Shown: one piece after another, positions 1 through 5,158 of the stretch
How the letters are laid out: the number at the start of each line of letters is the position of its first letter
Position numbering within the stretch: the first letter of the stretch is position 1
From: Jatrophihabitans sp.
Lineage (GTDB): Bacteria > Actinomycetota > Actinomycetes > Mycobacteriales > Jatrophihabitantaceae
Length of the DNA: 5,817 nucleotides
Assembly: GCA_025966255.1 (NCBI GenBank)
Contig: JAOPVG010000377.1
Coordinates: forward strand, 1 to 5,817
Reading direction: 5' to 3'
Translations under genes and position numbers: made by a program
Notes under the pieces: model-generated
Told to the model about the DNA's origin: nothing
Seen by the model: the letters and a program-made list of their open reading frames with translations, nothing else
Databases searched by the model: none

Positions 1-264
1 GCCGCCGCCGAGAGTGTTGTGGACGGGCCGGTGCAGGTGGCCATCGTCGGCGAGCCGGATGGCGGTCCGTTGACCGAGACGGCGTGGCGACTCCGGCCAC
101 CCGGCGCCGTCGTGGTGTCGGGCGAGCCGGATGCGCCGGGCCTGCCCTTACTGGCCGACCGCCCCCTCGTCCGCGGCCAGGCGGCGGCCTATGTGTGCCG
201 CGGCATGGTGTGCGACCTGCCGGTGACGTCCGTCGAGGATCTCCAGGCCGCGCTGCGCCGCTGA
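1..264 (+). CDS. Thioredoxin domain-containing protein (DUF255/YyaL family), C-terminal end, 5' truncated by window
   Basis: The reading frame is open from base 1 and stops at TGA 262-264, leaving 87 visible residues; the start lies outside the window. The end contains AYVCRGMVCDLPVTS followed by a short helix ending in LQAALRR. This resembles the usual C-terminus of YyaL/SSP411-type proteins, where a VCxxxxCxLPVT-like signature closes the (alpha/alpha)6 barrel after an N-terminal thioredoxin fold. The thioredoxin fold and its active site are not visible here. Neighbouring hlyIII and Z-prenyl synthase genes match the order remembered for M. tuberculosis Rv1084-Rv1086, which supports the call. 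The biochemical role of the family is poorly defined. The gene is convergent with the next one and ends just before a strong inverted repeat. The family assignment rests on a short fragment plus synteny. Confidence 0.8.
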   Translation, partial: AAAESVVDGPVQVAIVGEPDGGPLTETAWRLRPPGAVVVSGEPDAPGLPLLADRPLVRGQAAAYVCRGMVCDLPVTSVEDLQAALRR

Positions 265-272
265 CCGCCCCA

Positions 273-320
273 AGTTGTCCGCCTGTCGTGACGTCCGAAC
301 GCAACGACAGGAGGACAACT
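273..320. terminator. Near-perfect inverted repeat between convergent genes, probable bidirectional terminator
   Basis: The arms are 273-289 and 304-320: AGTTGTCC-g-CCTGTCGT against ACGACAGG-a-GGACAACT, 16 of 17 positions paired. Inside the 14-nt loop, 292-294 can pair with 299-301 around a CCGA tetraloop, so almost the whole 48 nt is palindromic. It sits between the stops of two convergent genes (264 and 349), where a two-way terminator is expected. There is no T-tract on either side, which is common for actinobacterial terminators. A short dispersed palindromic element is the alternative. Confidence 0.7.
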
Positions 321-326
321 CGCGGG

Positions 327-337
327 GGCGGACAACT
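327..337. repeat. Third copy of the inverted-repeat arm (competing stem with 273-283)
   Basis: GGCGGACAACT at 327-337 is the exact reverse complement of 273-283, and shares GGACAACT with the right arm at 313-320. A further CCGCC (265-269) can pair with GGCGG (338-342) outside it. The left arm can therefore form either the 273-320 hairpin or a larger stem spanning 265-342. Confidence 0.65.
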
Positions 338-348
338 GGCGGGTCAGC

Positions 349-927
349 TCAGAGGTTGGGGCCCTCGGTGCGCAGCTTGTCCACGCCGGACATCGCTTCG
401 CGCAGGCTGGTGAGCCAGTCGTCGGTGTGCTCGCCGACCAGCTTGACGCACCAGGCCAGCGCGTCGGAGCGAGACCGGGCCACGCCGGCGTCGACGAGCG
501 TGTCCAGCACGCGCCGCTCGTCCTGCCGCAGCCGGGTCATGACCGGCACGGCGAGATGGGTGAACAGCACACGGGTGTCGCCGATGCTCGCACCCCAGGC
601 CACCTTGCGGCCGTAGCGGGCCTCGGCCTCGTCGGCGATCTTCATTCGGGCGTCCCGCGTCTCTTCGCGGAAGCGCCCGATCCGGCCTTGCGCGGCGGCC
701 TCGCTGCTCTCGCCCGTCGCGCCCTCCGGCGCGGGAAGTTCGCCGGTCACGACGATCTCCTCGCGGTCGACGGCGACGGTGGGCTCGCCGGTGAACCAGT
801 CGTCGGGCAGGCGCCCGATCAGCCAGGCGGGGGCGTCGTCGGCCGGCGGCAGGTCGGCCTGCTGCCAGCCGCCGGGCCGGCCGAAGCCGCGTCCACCGCG
901 ACCGCCTCTAGCGTGTCCTCCATGCAT
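349..927 (-). CDS. Hypothetical protein with Gly/Arg-rich N-terminus and ribbon-helix-helix-like C-terminal region
   Basis: The product is 192 aa and I do not know a name for it, though similar proteins seem widespread in actinobacteria. Residues 1-20 are Gly/Arg/His-rich (RGGRGG-like, probably disordered). Residues 38-64 carry GRLPDDWFTGEP and a strand-rich stretch. Residues 70-105 are charged and probably helical. Residues 125-165 run from a short hydrophobic strand (LAVPVMTRL) into DERRVLDTLVDAGVARSRSDAL. The GVARSRSDAL pattern is the signature seen in ribbon-helix-helix DNA-binding proteins (strand, helix, 'SRSEA' turn, helix). A conserved-looking tail with W171 follows. The ATG at 927 is preceded by AAGGAG at 8 nt, one of the clearest Shine-Dalgarno sites in the window. 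A putative promoter with a tandem 6-bp repeat lies just upstream. Expression as a DNA-binding, possibly self-regulating protein is inference. Confidence 0.8.
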   Translation of the reverse strand: MHGGHARGGRGGRGFGRPGGWQQADLPPADDAPAWLIGRLPDDWFTGEPTVAVDREEIVVTGELPAPEGATGESSEAAAQGRIGRFREETRDARMKIADEAEARYGRKVAWGASIGDTRVLFTHLAVPVMTRLRQDERRVLDTLVDAGVARSRSDALAWCVKLVGEHTDDWLTSLREAMSGVDKLRTEGPNL

Positions 928-932
928 GATTG

Positions 933-938
933 TCTCCT
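933..938 (-). promoter_or_regulatory. Shine-Dalgarno site of the RHH-like gene
   Basis: On the minus strand the sequence reads AAGGAG, then an 8-nt spacer to ATG at 927. It fixes the start of the 192-aa protein and contrasts with the neighbouring hlyIII and prenyl synthase genes, which have no such site. Confidence 0.75.
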
Positions 939-953
939 TACGTTGCTTCTGTG

Positions 954-967
954 ATTACAACATTACA
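954..967. repeat. Tandem ATTACA repeat overlapping the putative -10, candidate operator
   Basis: ATTACA occurs at 954-959 and 962-967, an 8-bp period, on the same face as the putative -10 of the downstream RHH-like gene. These are the most A+T-rich bases nearby. RHH proteins commonly bind tandem short repeats as paired dimers, which would fit autoregulation. That function is inferred. Confidence 0.45.
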
Positions 968-987
968 CGCCCACGAAGGCGCGGCAA
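960..987 (-). promoter_or_regulatory. Putative sigma-A-type promoter of the RHH-like gene
   Basis: On the minus strand TTGCCG (982-987) and TAATGT (960-965, matching TANNNT) are separated by 16 nt. Transcription would start near 953, giving a leader of about 25 nt that contains the AAGGAG site. The element lies in the 93-bp gap after the hlyIII stop, so this gene probably has its own promoter although it follows hlyIII on the same strand. It is predicted from spacing and consensus only. Confidence 0.45.
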
Positions 988-1020
988 CGTCATAGCCATG
1001 GGCGCTGATACGACGGGGAA

Positions 1021-1722
1021 CTAGCTGGAGAAGACCGCGAACCAGATCGCGATGTAGTGGCAGATCGCCGCGACGAGCGTGCAGAGATGGAACACCTCGT
1101 GGAAGCCGAAGACCCCCGGGTAGGGGTTCGGTCGCTTGAGCGCGTAGACGACGCCACCGATCGTGTAGATGATCCCGCCGGCGGCGATGAGCACGAACGC
1201 GGCCACGCCCGCGTTGTGCAGCAGGTCGGGGAAGACGAAGACCGCAACCCAGCCGAGCGCGATGTAGCACGGGGCGGAGATCCAGCGCGGGTGAGCGGGC
1301 CACAGCGTCTGCAGGCCGACGCCGACCAGTGCGCCCGACCAGACCGCGACCAGGACGCCGATCATGGCGCCGGTCGGCAGCGTCAGCACCGCGATCGGCG
1401 TGTAGGTGCCGGCGATGAACACGAAGATCATGGAGTGGTCGAGCCGCTTCATGAGCACGTGGGCCCGCGGGCTCCACGTGCGCCGGTGATAGAGGGCCGA
1501 CGTGCCGAACAGCAGCGTGACGGTGGCGCTGTAGATCGCGGTGGTGAGTCCAGCGACACCACCGCGCAGCGCGAACGCGACCGCGGTCAAGATCGCGCCG
1601 CTGACGATGGAGACCGCCGCGGCGTAGGCGTGCAACCAGCCGCGCAGGCGCGGCTTCAGCTCCGCGACAGCGGTGGCGAGCGCGGCGCCAGGCCCCTGGG
1701 GCGAGGAGTCGGTCGTCGTCAC
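1021..1722 (-). CDS. Hemolysin III family (PAQR/YqfA-like) seven-helix membrane protein
   Basis: The protein is 233 aa, close to the usual 200-240 aa of the family. The N-terminus (1-25) is hydrophilic, followed by about seven hydrophobic helices. Family marks are visible: SALYH with S75 and H79 in the second-to-third helix region, D95-H96-S97 with FIAGTYTP just after, and GFHEVFH with H208 and H212 near the C-terminus. In PAQR/CREST-superfamily proteins the Ser, Asp and three His form a metal-dependent hydrolase-like site in the membrane. 'Hemolysin' is a historical name; no haemolytic role can be inferred. The GTG start at 1722 is chosen because the frame begins there, no Shine-Dalgarno site is seen, and a -10-like hexamer sits 7 nt upstream. 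The gene is divergent from the prenyl synthase, and the same pairing is remembered for Rv1085c/Rv1086. Confidence 0.93.
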   Translation of the reverse strand: MTTTDSSPQGPGAALATAVAELKPRLRGWLHAYAAAVSIVSGAILTAVAFALRGGVAGLTTAIYSATVTLLFGTSALYHRRTWSPRAHVLMKRLDHSMIFVFIAGTYTPIAVLTLPTGAMIGVLVAVWSGALVGVGLQTLWPAHPRWISAPCYIALGWVAVFVFPDLLHNAGVAAFVLIAAGGIIYTIGGVVYALKRPNPYPGVFGFHEVFHLCTLVAAICHYIAIWFAVFSS

Positions 1723-1729
1723 CCAGGCG

Positions 1730-1735
1730 AGGTTA
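1730..1735 (-). promoter_or_regulatory. Putative -10 of hlyIII, leaderless transcript
   Basis: The minus strand reads TAACCT, then 7 nt, then the GTG start at 1722. This spacing would put transcription initiation on the start codon itself. No convincing -35 hexamer is seen. Absence of a Shine-Dalgarno site supports a leaderless mRNA, which is common in mycobacteria and relatives. Confidence 0.45.
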
Positions 1736-1804
1736 CGCCGCCGTAGGTTCGCGTGGCACCGGGCCGCAAAACGGAATCCACAGCTGCTTCCTCAGCTCAG
1801 TCTG

Positions 1805-1823
1805 GCGGGCCCCGTCGGCCCGC
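1805..1823. other. Perfect GC-rich hairpin in the divergent promoter region
   Basis: GCGGGCC (1805-1811) and GGCCCGC (1817-1823) form a perfect 7-bp stem around a 5-nt loop. A second weaker stem, GGCCC/GGGCC (1824-1828 with 1838-1842), follows. If both flanking genes are leaderless this DNA is upstream of both transcripts, so it may be an operator or insulator; it could also be a chance product of high G+C. The rest of the 176-bp gap shows nothing else clear. Confidence 0.35.
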
Positions 1824-1886
1824 GGCCCCAGCCGGCCGGGCCGAGGAGGGGAAAGGGCAAGAGCGTTCACCGCCGGCGGACGGGAC

Positions 1887-1892
1887 TAGTTT
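1887..1892 (+). promoter_or_regulatory. Putative -10 of the Z-prenyl synthase gene, leaderless transcript
   Basis: TAGTTT matches TANNNT and is followed by 6 nt and then the GTG at 1899, so transcription would begin at or next to the start codon. A weak -35 candidate is GTTCAC at 1865-1870 (16-nt spacer). No Shine-Dalgarno site precedes the gene. Confidence 0.5.
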
Positions 1893-1898
1893 GTTGAC

Positions 1899-2666
1899 GT
1901 GAGCGTGCGCGATGCGGTCTACGCCGTCTACGAACGGCGGCTCCGCACACATCTGGTGGGGCTACCCGTCCCGCAGCACGTCGCGATCATGATCGACGGT
2001 AACCGGCGGTGGGCGCGGGCAGCCGGTTTCGACGACGTCAGCCACGGGCATCTCGTCGGTGCTCGGCACATCGCGAACCTGCTCGAGTGGTGCGGTGAGG
2101 CCGGCGTGGCCCACGTGACCATCTGGCTGCTGTCCACGGACAACCTGCGCCGCCCCAGCGAGGAGCTGGAACCCCTGTTGCGCATCATCGCCGGCGTCGC
2201 GGAAGAACTCTCCGCCGACGGCAACCCGTGGCGGGTGCGGGCGGTCGGCGCCCTCGACCTGCTGCCCCAGGCGACCGCGGAGGCCCTGAAGGCGGCGGAG
2301 GAGATCACGGCCACGCGGGACGGCCTCACCGTCAACATCGCGGTCGGCTACGGCGGGCGGCGCGAGATCGCCGACGCCGTCCGCTCCTTGATGCAGGAGC
2401 ACGCGGCGTCCGGCGGCACGCTGGAGGAATTGGCCGAGGTCATCGACGTCGACCACATCGCCGAGCACCTGTACACCAAGGGCCAGCCCGATCCCGACCT
2501 CGTGATCCGCACGTCGGGCGAGCAGCGCCTGGGTGGCTTTCTGCTGTGGCAGTCGGTGCATTCGGAGTTCTACTTCTGCGACGCCCTTTGGCCCGACTTC
2601 CGCAAGATCGACTTCCTACGCGCGCTGCGGGACTACGGCACTCGACAGCGCCGCTTCGGCGGATGA
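1899..2666 (+). CDS. uppS: Cis-prenyltransferase, probable short-chain Z-isoprenyl ((2Z,6E)-farnesyl) diphosphate synthase
   Basis: The enzyme adds isopentenyl diphosphate in cis to an allylic diphosphate, feeding polyprenyl-phosphate carriers for cell-wall assembly; it is soluble or membrane-associated. The length, 255 aa, is typical. Conserved regions appear in order: MIDGNRRWA with catalytic D33, the GHLVGAR helix, WLLSTDNLRRP (76-86), YGGRREI (151-157), and DPDLVIRTSGEQR with R204 and R210, followed by FLLWQ and E223 before WPDF. L77 aligns, in my recollected alignment, with L84 of M. tuberculosis Rv1086, the bulky residue associated with C15 product length where long-chain enzymes have alanine. 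A short product is therefore predicted. STDN at 79-82 replaces the usual S-T/S-E-N, a conservative change. GTG 1899 is supported by the hexamer 6 nt upstream. The stop overlaps the next start (ATGA). The symbol uppS is the generic family name; the true product may not be undecaprenyl diphosphate. Confidence 0.94.
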   Translation: MSVRDAVYAVYERRLRTHLVGLPVPQHVAIMIDGNRRWARAAGFDDVSHGHLVGARHIANLLEWCGEAGVAHVTIWLLSTDNLRRPSEELEPLLRIIAGVAEELSADGNPWRVRAVGALDLLPQATAEALKAAEEITATRDGLTVNIAVGYGGRREIADAVRSLMQEHAASGGTLEELAEVIDVDHIAEHLYTKGQPDPDLVIRTSGEQRLGGFLLWQSVHSEFYFCDALWPDFRKIDFLRALRDYGTRQRRFGG

Positions 2667-3475
2667 GCGCGGAGTTCGGGCCACTCGTCTCCGGCACCTG
2701 GCTCGCGGCTCACCTCGACGACGTCCACGTGGTGGACGTGCGCTGGTACCTCGACGGCCGTTCGGGTCGCGCGGCCTACGAGCGCGGACATGTCCCCGGC
2801 GCCGTGTGGCTCGACATCGACACCGATCTCTCGGCGCCGGCCAGCACCGCCGAGGGTCGGCATCCGCTGCCGACACCCGAACACTTCGCCGCCGCGCTCG
2901 GCCGCGTCGGCATAGCGTCGGGCCAGCGCGTGGTCGCCTACGACGACGCGGGCGGTTCGATCGCCGCGCGACTGTGGTGGCTGCTGCACGTCCTGGACGA
3001 TCCGGTAGCGGTGCTCGACGGTGGCCTCGCCGCCTGGCCGGGGCCGCTCGTCGCCGACGCGGTCGAGGTCGACGCGGTGGAGCGGGAGCCGCGCGACTGG
3101 CCGGTCGAGCGGTTCGTCTCGGCGGCGCAGGTGGCCGCGGTCACCGACACCGCGGTCTTCGACGCGCGAACGGCCGAGCGCTACGTCCACGGCAAAGAGG
3201 GCATCGATCCGCGACCGGGCCACATCCCGGGCGCGGTCAGCGCCCCGTGGGGCGGCAACCTCGCCGCCGACGGCCGATTCCGGGATTCCGAGGCGCTCCG
3301 AGAGCGCTTCGCCGCGGCCGACGGACGTCCGGCCATCGCCTACTGCGGCTCCGGAGTGACGGCCTGCCACGACCTGCTCGCCATGGAACTTGCTGGTCTG
3401 ACGAGCACCGCGCTCTACGCCGGCTCGTGGTCGCAGTGGGGCGCCGATCCGCAGCGCCCGACCGAGACCGGCTGA
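2663..3475 (+). CDS. Two-domain rhodanese sulfurtransferase (thiosulfate / 3-mercaptopyruvate sulfurtransferase type)
   Basis: The protein is 270 aa, about the normal length of tandem-rhodanese sulfurtransferases. The N-terminal domain (about 9-125) has [20 protein letters not shown] and VVAYDDAGG. There D94/D95 occupy the place of the active-site loop, so this half is catalytically inactive, as is usual. The C-terminal domain (about 150-262) has [17 protein letters not shown] and the loop C228-GSGVTA. The CG[S/T]G loop is more typical of mercaptopyruvate sulfurtransferases than the CRKG loop of thiosulfate enzymes, but the substrate is not settled by this. ATG 2663 overlaps the prenyl synthase stop by 4 bp (ATGA), indicating translational coupling; no separate ribosome site is evident. 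The link between sulfur transfer and prenyl synthesis is not obvious and may simply reflect co-transcription. A GC-rich hairpin follows the stop. Confidence 0.93.
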   Translation: MSAEFGPLVSGTWLAAHLDDVHVVDVRWYLDGRSGRAAYERGHVPGAVWLDIDTDLSAPASTAEGRHPLPTPEHFAAALGRVGIASGQRVVAYDDAGGSIAARLWWLLHVLDDPVAVLDGGLAAWPGPLVADAVEVDAVEREPRDWPVERFVSAAQVAAVTDTAVFDARTAERYVHGKEGIDPRPGHIPGAVSAPWGGNLAADGRFRDSEALRERFAAADGRPAIAYCGSGVTACHDLLAMELAGLTSTALYAGSWSQWGADPQRPTETG

Positions 3476-3523
3476 GCCGGGCCGAGCGCCGACAGCCCGA
3501 CGGGCGGCGCCGCAGGCCCCGGC
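3476..3523 (+). terminator. GC-rich terminator-like stem-loop after the sulfurtransferase gene
   Basis: Nested pairing starts directly after the stop codon. GCCGGGCC (3476-3483) pairs with GGCCCCGGC (3515-3523) with one bulged C. Then GCGCC (3486-3490) pairs with GGCGC (3506-3510), with GCCC/GGGC at the tip (3495-3498 with 3502-3505). A modest T-rich patch (GATTGTTT, 3531-3538) follows at a short distance. The position suggests it ends the prenyl synthase-sulfurtransferase operon. Confidence 0.55.
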
Positions 3524-3791
3524 CAACGTCGATTGTTTACCCCGACGTAACGCTCCCCTTGGCGCGCCTTCCGTTTCGACCGTCGTCGCGGACGTAGCGT
3601 CCGAGTCGGCGGCCGGCCGGATTCCAGGGCCAACCCAGGCCGCTCGGGAGGTCCCGAAACGGTGGCGAGAAGCAGCTGTTGTGCCGAGGGGACCGGTTCG
3701 GTCCCGCGGCTGCCCGCCCGGGACGAACCGTCGCCAGCAGCGCTGCGGGCGTGTTCGCGCCCGAGCGCCGGATCCCCGTTTGGAGCGTCAC
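3524..3791 (+). promoter_or_regulatory. phoH2 upstream region, rich in inverted repeats
   Basis: This gap between the terminator-like hairpin and phoH2 holds several perfect short hairpins. They are CGGACG-tag-CGTCCG (3589-3603), GGGACCG-gtt-CGGTCCC (3689-3705), and CGGGCG/CGCCCG (3746-3751 with 3758-3763, 6-nt loop). GGTCCC at 3650-3655 can also pair with GGGACC at 3689-3694, competing with the second hairpin. A -10-like TAGCGT lies at 3595-3600, inside the first palindrome, without a good -35. A candidate small ORF is listed separately. Confidence 0.45.
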
Positions 3792-3795
3792 GTGA
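3679..3795 (+). CDS. Candidate small ORF overlapping the phoH2 start by 4 bp (leader peptide or PhoAT-like)
   Basis: In the third frame relative to phoH2, a 38-aa ORF can start at TTG 3679 and ends at TGA 3793-3795, so its stop overlaps the phoH2 GTG as GTGA. A GAGAAG sequence (3667-3672) sits 6 nt before the TTG and could act as a ribosome site. A shorter start, GTG 3751, would give 14 aa. The frame is open back to a TAG at 3595-3597 but has no ATG. In mycobacteria phoH2 has been described as co-transcribed with an upstream small gene, phoAT, acting as antitoxin; I cannot show similarity to it. The peptide ends in RIPVWSVT and has no recognised domain. It could be a chance open frame in GC-rich DNA. 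Confidence 0.3.
   Translation: MCRGDRFGPAAARPGRTVASSAAGVFAPERRIPVWSVT
3782..3785 (+). promoter_or_regulatory. Shine-Dalgarno site deciding the phoH2 start
   Basis: GGAG at 3782-3785 is 6 nt before GTG 3792. It supports this start over the in-frame GTG at 3681, which would add 37 residues unlike the family. Confidence 0.6.
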
Positions 3796-5138
3796 CCGCT
3801 GCCCCCGCAACCCCGGCGAGCCCGACCGGCCTGCGCACCTTCGTGCTCGACACCTCCGTCCTGCTCTCCGACCCGGGGGCGCTGGGACGGTTCGCCGAGC
3901 ACGAGGTCGTGCTGCCGCTGGTCGTGATCAGTGAGCTGGAGGGTAAGCGGCACCACCCGGAACTCGGCTGGTTCGCGCGGCAGACTCTGCGGGCGCTCGA
4001 CGAGCTGCGGATCAAGCACGGTCGGCTCGACGCGCCGGTGCCGATCGGGGACGACGGCGGCAGCCTGCACGTCGAGCTGAACCACTCCGACCTGTCGCTG
4101 CTGCCCGCCGGTTTCCGGGTCGACAGCAACGACTCCCGGATCCTGGCCGTGGCGCTGAACCTGGCGGCCGAGGGCCGCGAGGTCACGCTGGTCACCAAGG
4201 ACATGCCGCTGCGCGTCAAGGCCGCGTCGGTCGGCCTGCACTCCGACGAGTACCGCATCCATCCAGTGGCGGATTCCTCGGGCTGGACGGGCATGGCCGA
4301 GCTCGACGTCTCGGCCCAGTGCGTCGACACGCTCTACGAGGGCGGCTCAATCGAGATCGCCGACCACCCCGACTTCGCCGGGGTTGCCGACCAGCCCTGC
4401 CACACCGGTCTCGTGCTGCACTCGGTCAAGGGCTCGGCGCTGGCGCGGATCACGCCGGACAAGCACGTGCGTCTGGTCCGCGGGGACCGGGAGGCATTCG
4501 GGCTGCGGGGCCGTTCGGCCGAGCAGCGGGTGGCGCTCGACCTGCTGCTCGACCCCGAGGTCGGCATCGTGTCGCTGGGCGGACGCGCGGGCACCGGCAA
4601 ATCCGCCCTCGCGCTGTGCGCCGGGCTCGATTCGGTGCTCGAGCGGCGCGCGCACAAGCGGGTGGTTGTGTTCCGTCCGCTGTACGCCGTGGGCGGCCAG
4701 GAGCTCGGCTACCTGCCCGGCAGCGAGAACGAGAAGATGGCGCCGTGGGCCCAGGCGGTGTTCGACACGCTCGGTGCGCTCGTCTCCGGTGACGTGATGG
4801 ACGAGGTGATCGATCGCGGCATGCTCGAGGTGCTGCCCCTCACGCATATCCGCGGGCGCTCGCTGCACGACTCGTTCGTGATCGTCGACGAGGCGCAGTC
4901 GTTGGAGCGCAACGTGCTGCTCACCGTGCTCTCGCGGATCGGTGCCGGCTCCCGAGTGGTGCTCACCCACGACGTTGCCCAGCGCGACAACCTTCGGGTC
5001 GGCCGCCACGACGGCATTGCCGCCGTGATCGAGGCGCTGCAGGGGCATCCGCTGTTCGCCCACGTCACGCTGACGCGATCGGAGCGCTCGCCGATCGCGG
5101 CGCTCGTCACGGAGATGCTGGAGGACCTGCCGCTCTGA
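3792..5138 (+). CDS. phoH2: PIN-PhoH fusion protein, PhoH2-type RNase/RNA helicase
   Basis: The product is 448 aa, near the roughly 430 aa of mycobacterial PhoH2, and cytoplasmic. The PIN domain (about 15-155) shows acidic residues for metal-dependent RNase activity: D20 in VLDTSVLL, E48 in [17 protein letters not shown]111/N113/D114 in DSNDSRI, and D137 in VTKDMPL. A linker region (about 165-235) leads to the PhoH ATPase domain (about 240-448), with Walker [10 protein letters not shown] (263-271), a [13 protein letters not shown] segment, and Walker [10 protein letters not shown] with D366-E367. All expected motifs are intact. PhoH2 proteins of mycobacteria are known to unwind and cleave RNA in an ATP-dependent way and have been treated as part of a toxin-antitoxin-like operon. 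GTG 3792 is chosen for its GGAG site and because the family begins a few residues before VLDTSVLL. It is convergent with the GT87 gene, only 20 bp apart. Confidence 0.95.
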   Translation: MTAAPATPASPTGLRTFVLDTSVLLSDPGALGRFAEHEVVLPLVVISELEGKRHHPELGWFARQTLRALDELRIKHGRLDAPVPIGDDGGSLHVELNHSDLSLLPAGFRVDSNDSRILAVALNLAAEGREVTLVTKDMPLRVKAASVGLHSDEYRIHPVADSSGWTGMAELDVSAQCVDTLYEGGSIEIADHPDFAGVADQPCHTGLVLHSVKGSALARITPDKHVRLVRGDREAFGLRGRSAEQRVALDLLLDPEVGIVSLGGRAGTGKSALALCAGLDSVLERRAHKRVVVFRPLYAVGGQELGYLPGSENEKMAPWAQAVFDTLGALVSGDVMDEVIDRGMLEVLPLTHIRGRSLHDSFVIVDEAQSLERNVLLTVLSRIGAGSRVVLTHDVAQRDNLRVGRHDGIAAVIEALQGHPLFAHVTLTRSERSPIAALVTEMLEDLPL

Positions 5139-5158
5139 CGTCGACTGAATCGTCGGCG

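Noticed and set aside
1057..1746. A 229-codon plus-strand frame opposite hlyIII
   Set aside because: Low-complexity composition (D, R, G, A, E) and full antisense overlap with a gene showing clear PAQR motifs.
2633..3526. A 297-codon minus-strand frame antisense to the sulfurtransferase
   Set aside because: Arg/Gly-rich shadow with no domain; the opposite strand has an intact enzyme.
2533..3597. A 354-codon plus-strand frame overlapping the prenyl synthase end and the sulfurtransferase
   Set aside because: Extremely Arg-rich translation without motifs; the rhodanese frame explains the same bases.
3681..3791. N-terminal extension of phoH2 from an in-frame GTG at 3681
   Set aside because: The 37 added residues are Arg/Pro-rich and unlike the family; GTG 3792 has a GGAG site at good spacing and gives the normal length.
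3662..3934. A 90-codon frame from GTG 3662 running into phoH2
   Set aside because: It overlaps the PIN domain coding region by 143 bp, is Arg/Ala/Pro-rich and has no motif; the shorter frame ending at 3795 is the better small-ORF candidate.
5139..5158. A terminator between the convergent phoH2 and GT87 genes
   Set aside because: Only a 4-bp CGAC/GTCG pairing is visible (5142-5145 with 5152-5155), too weak to call.
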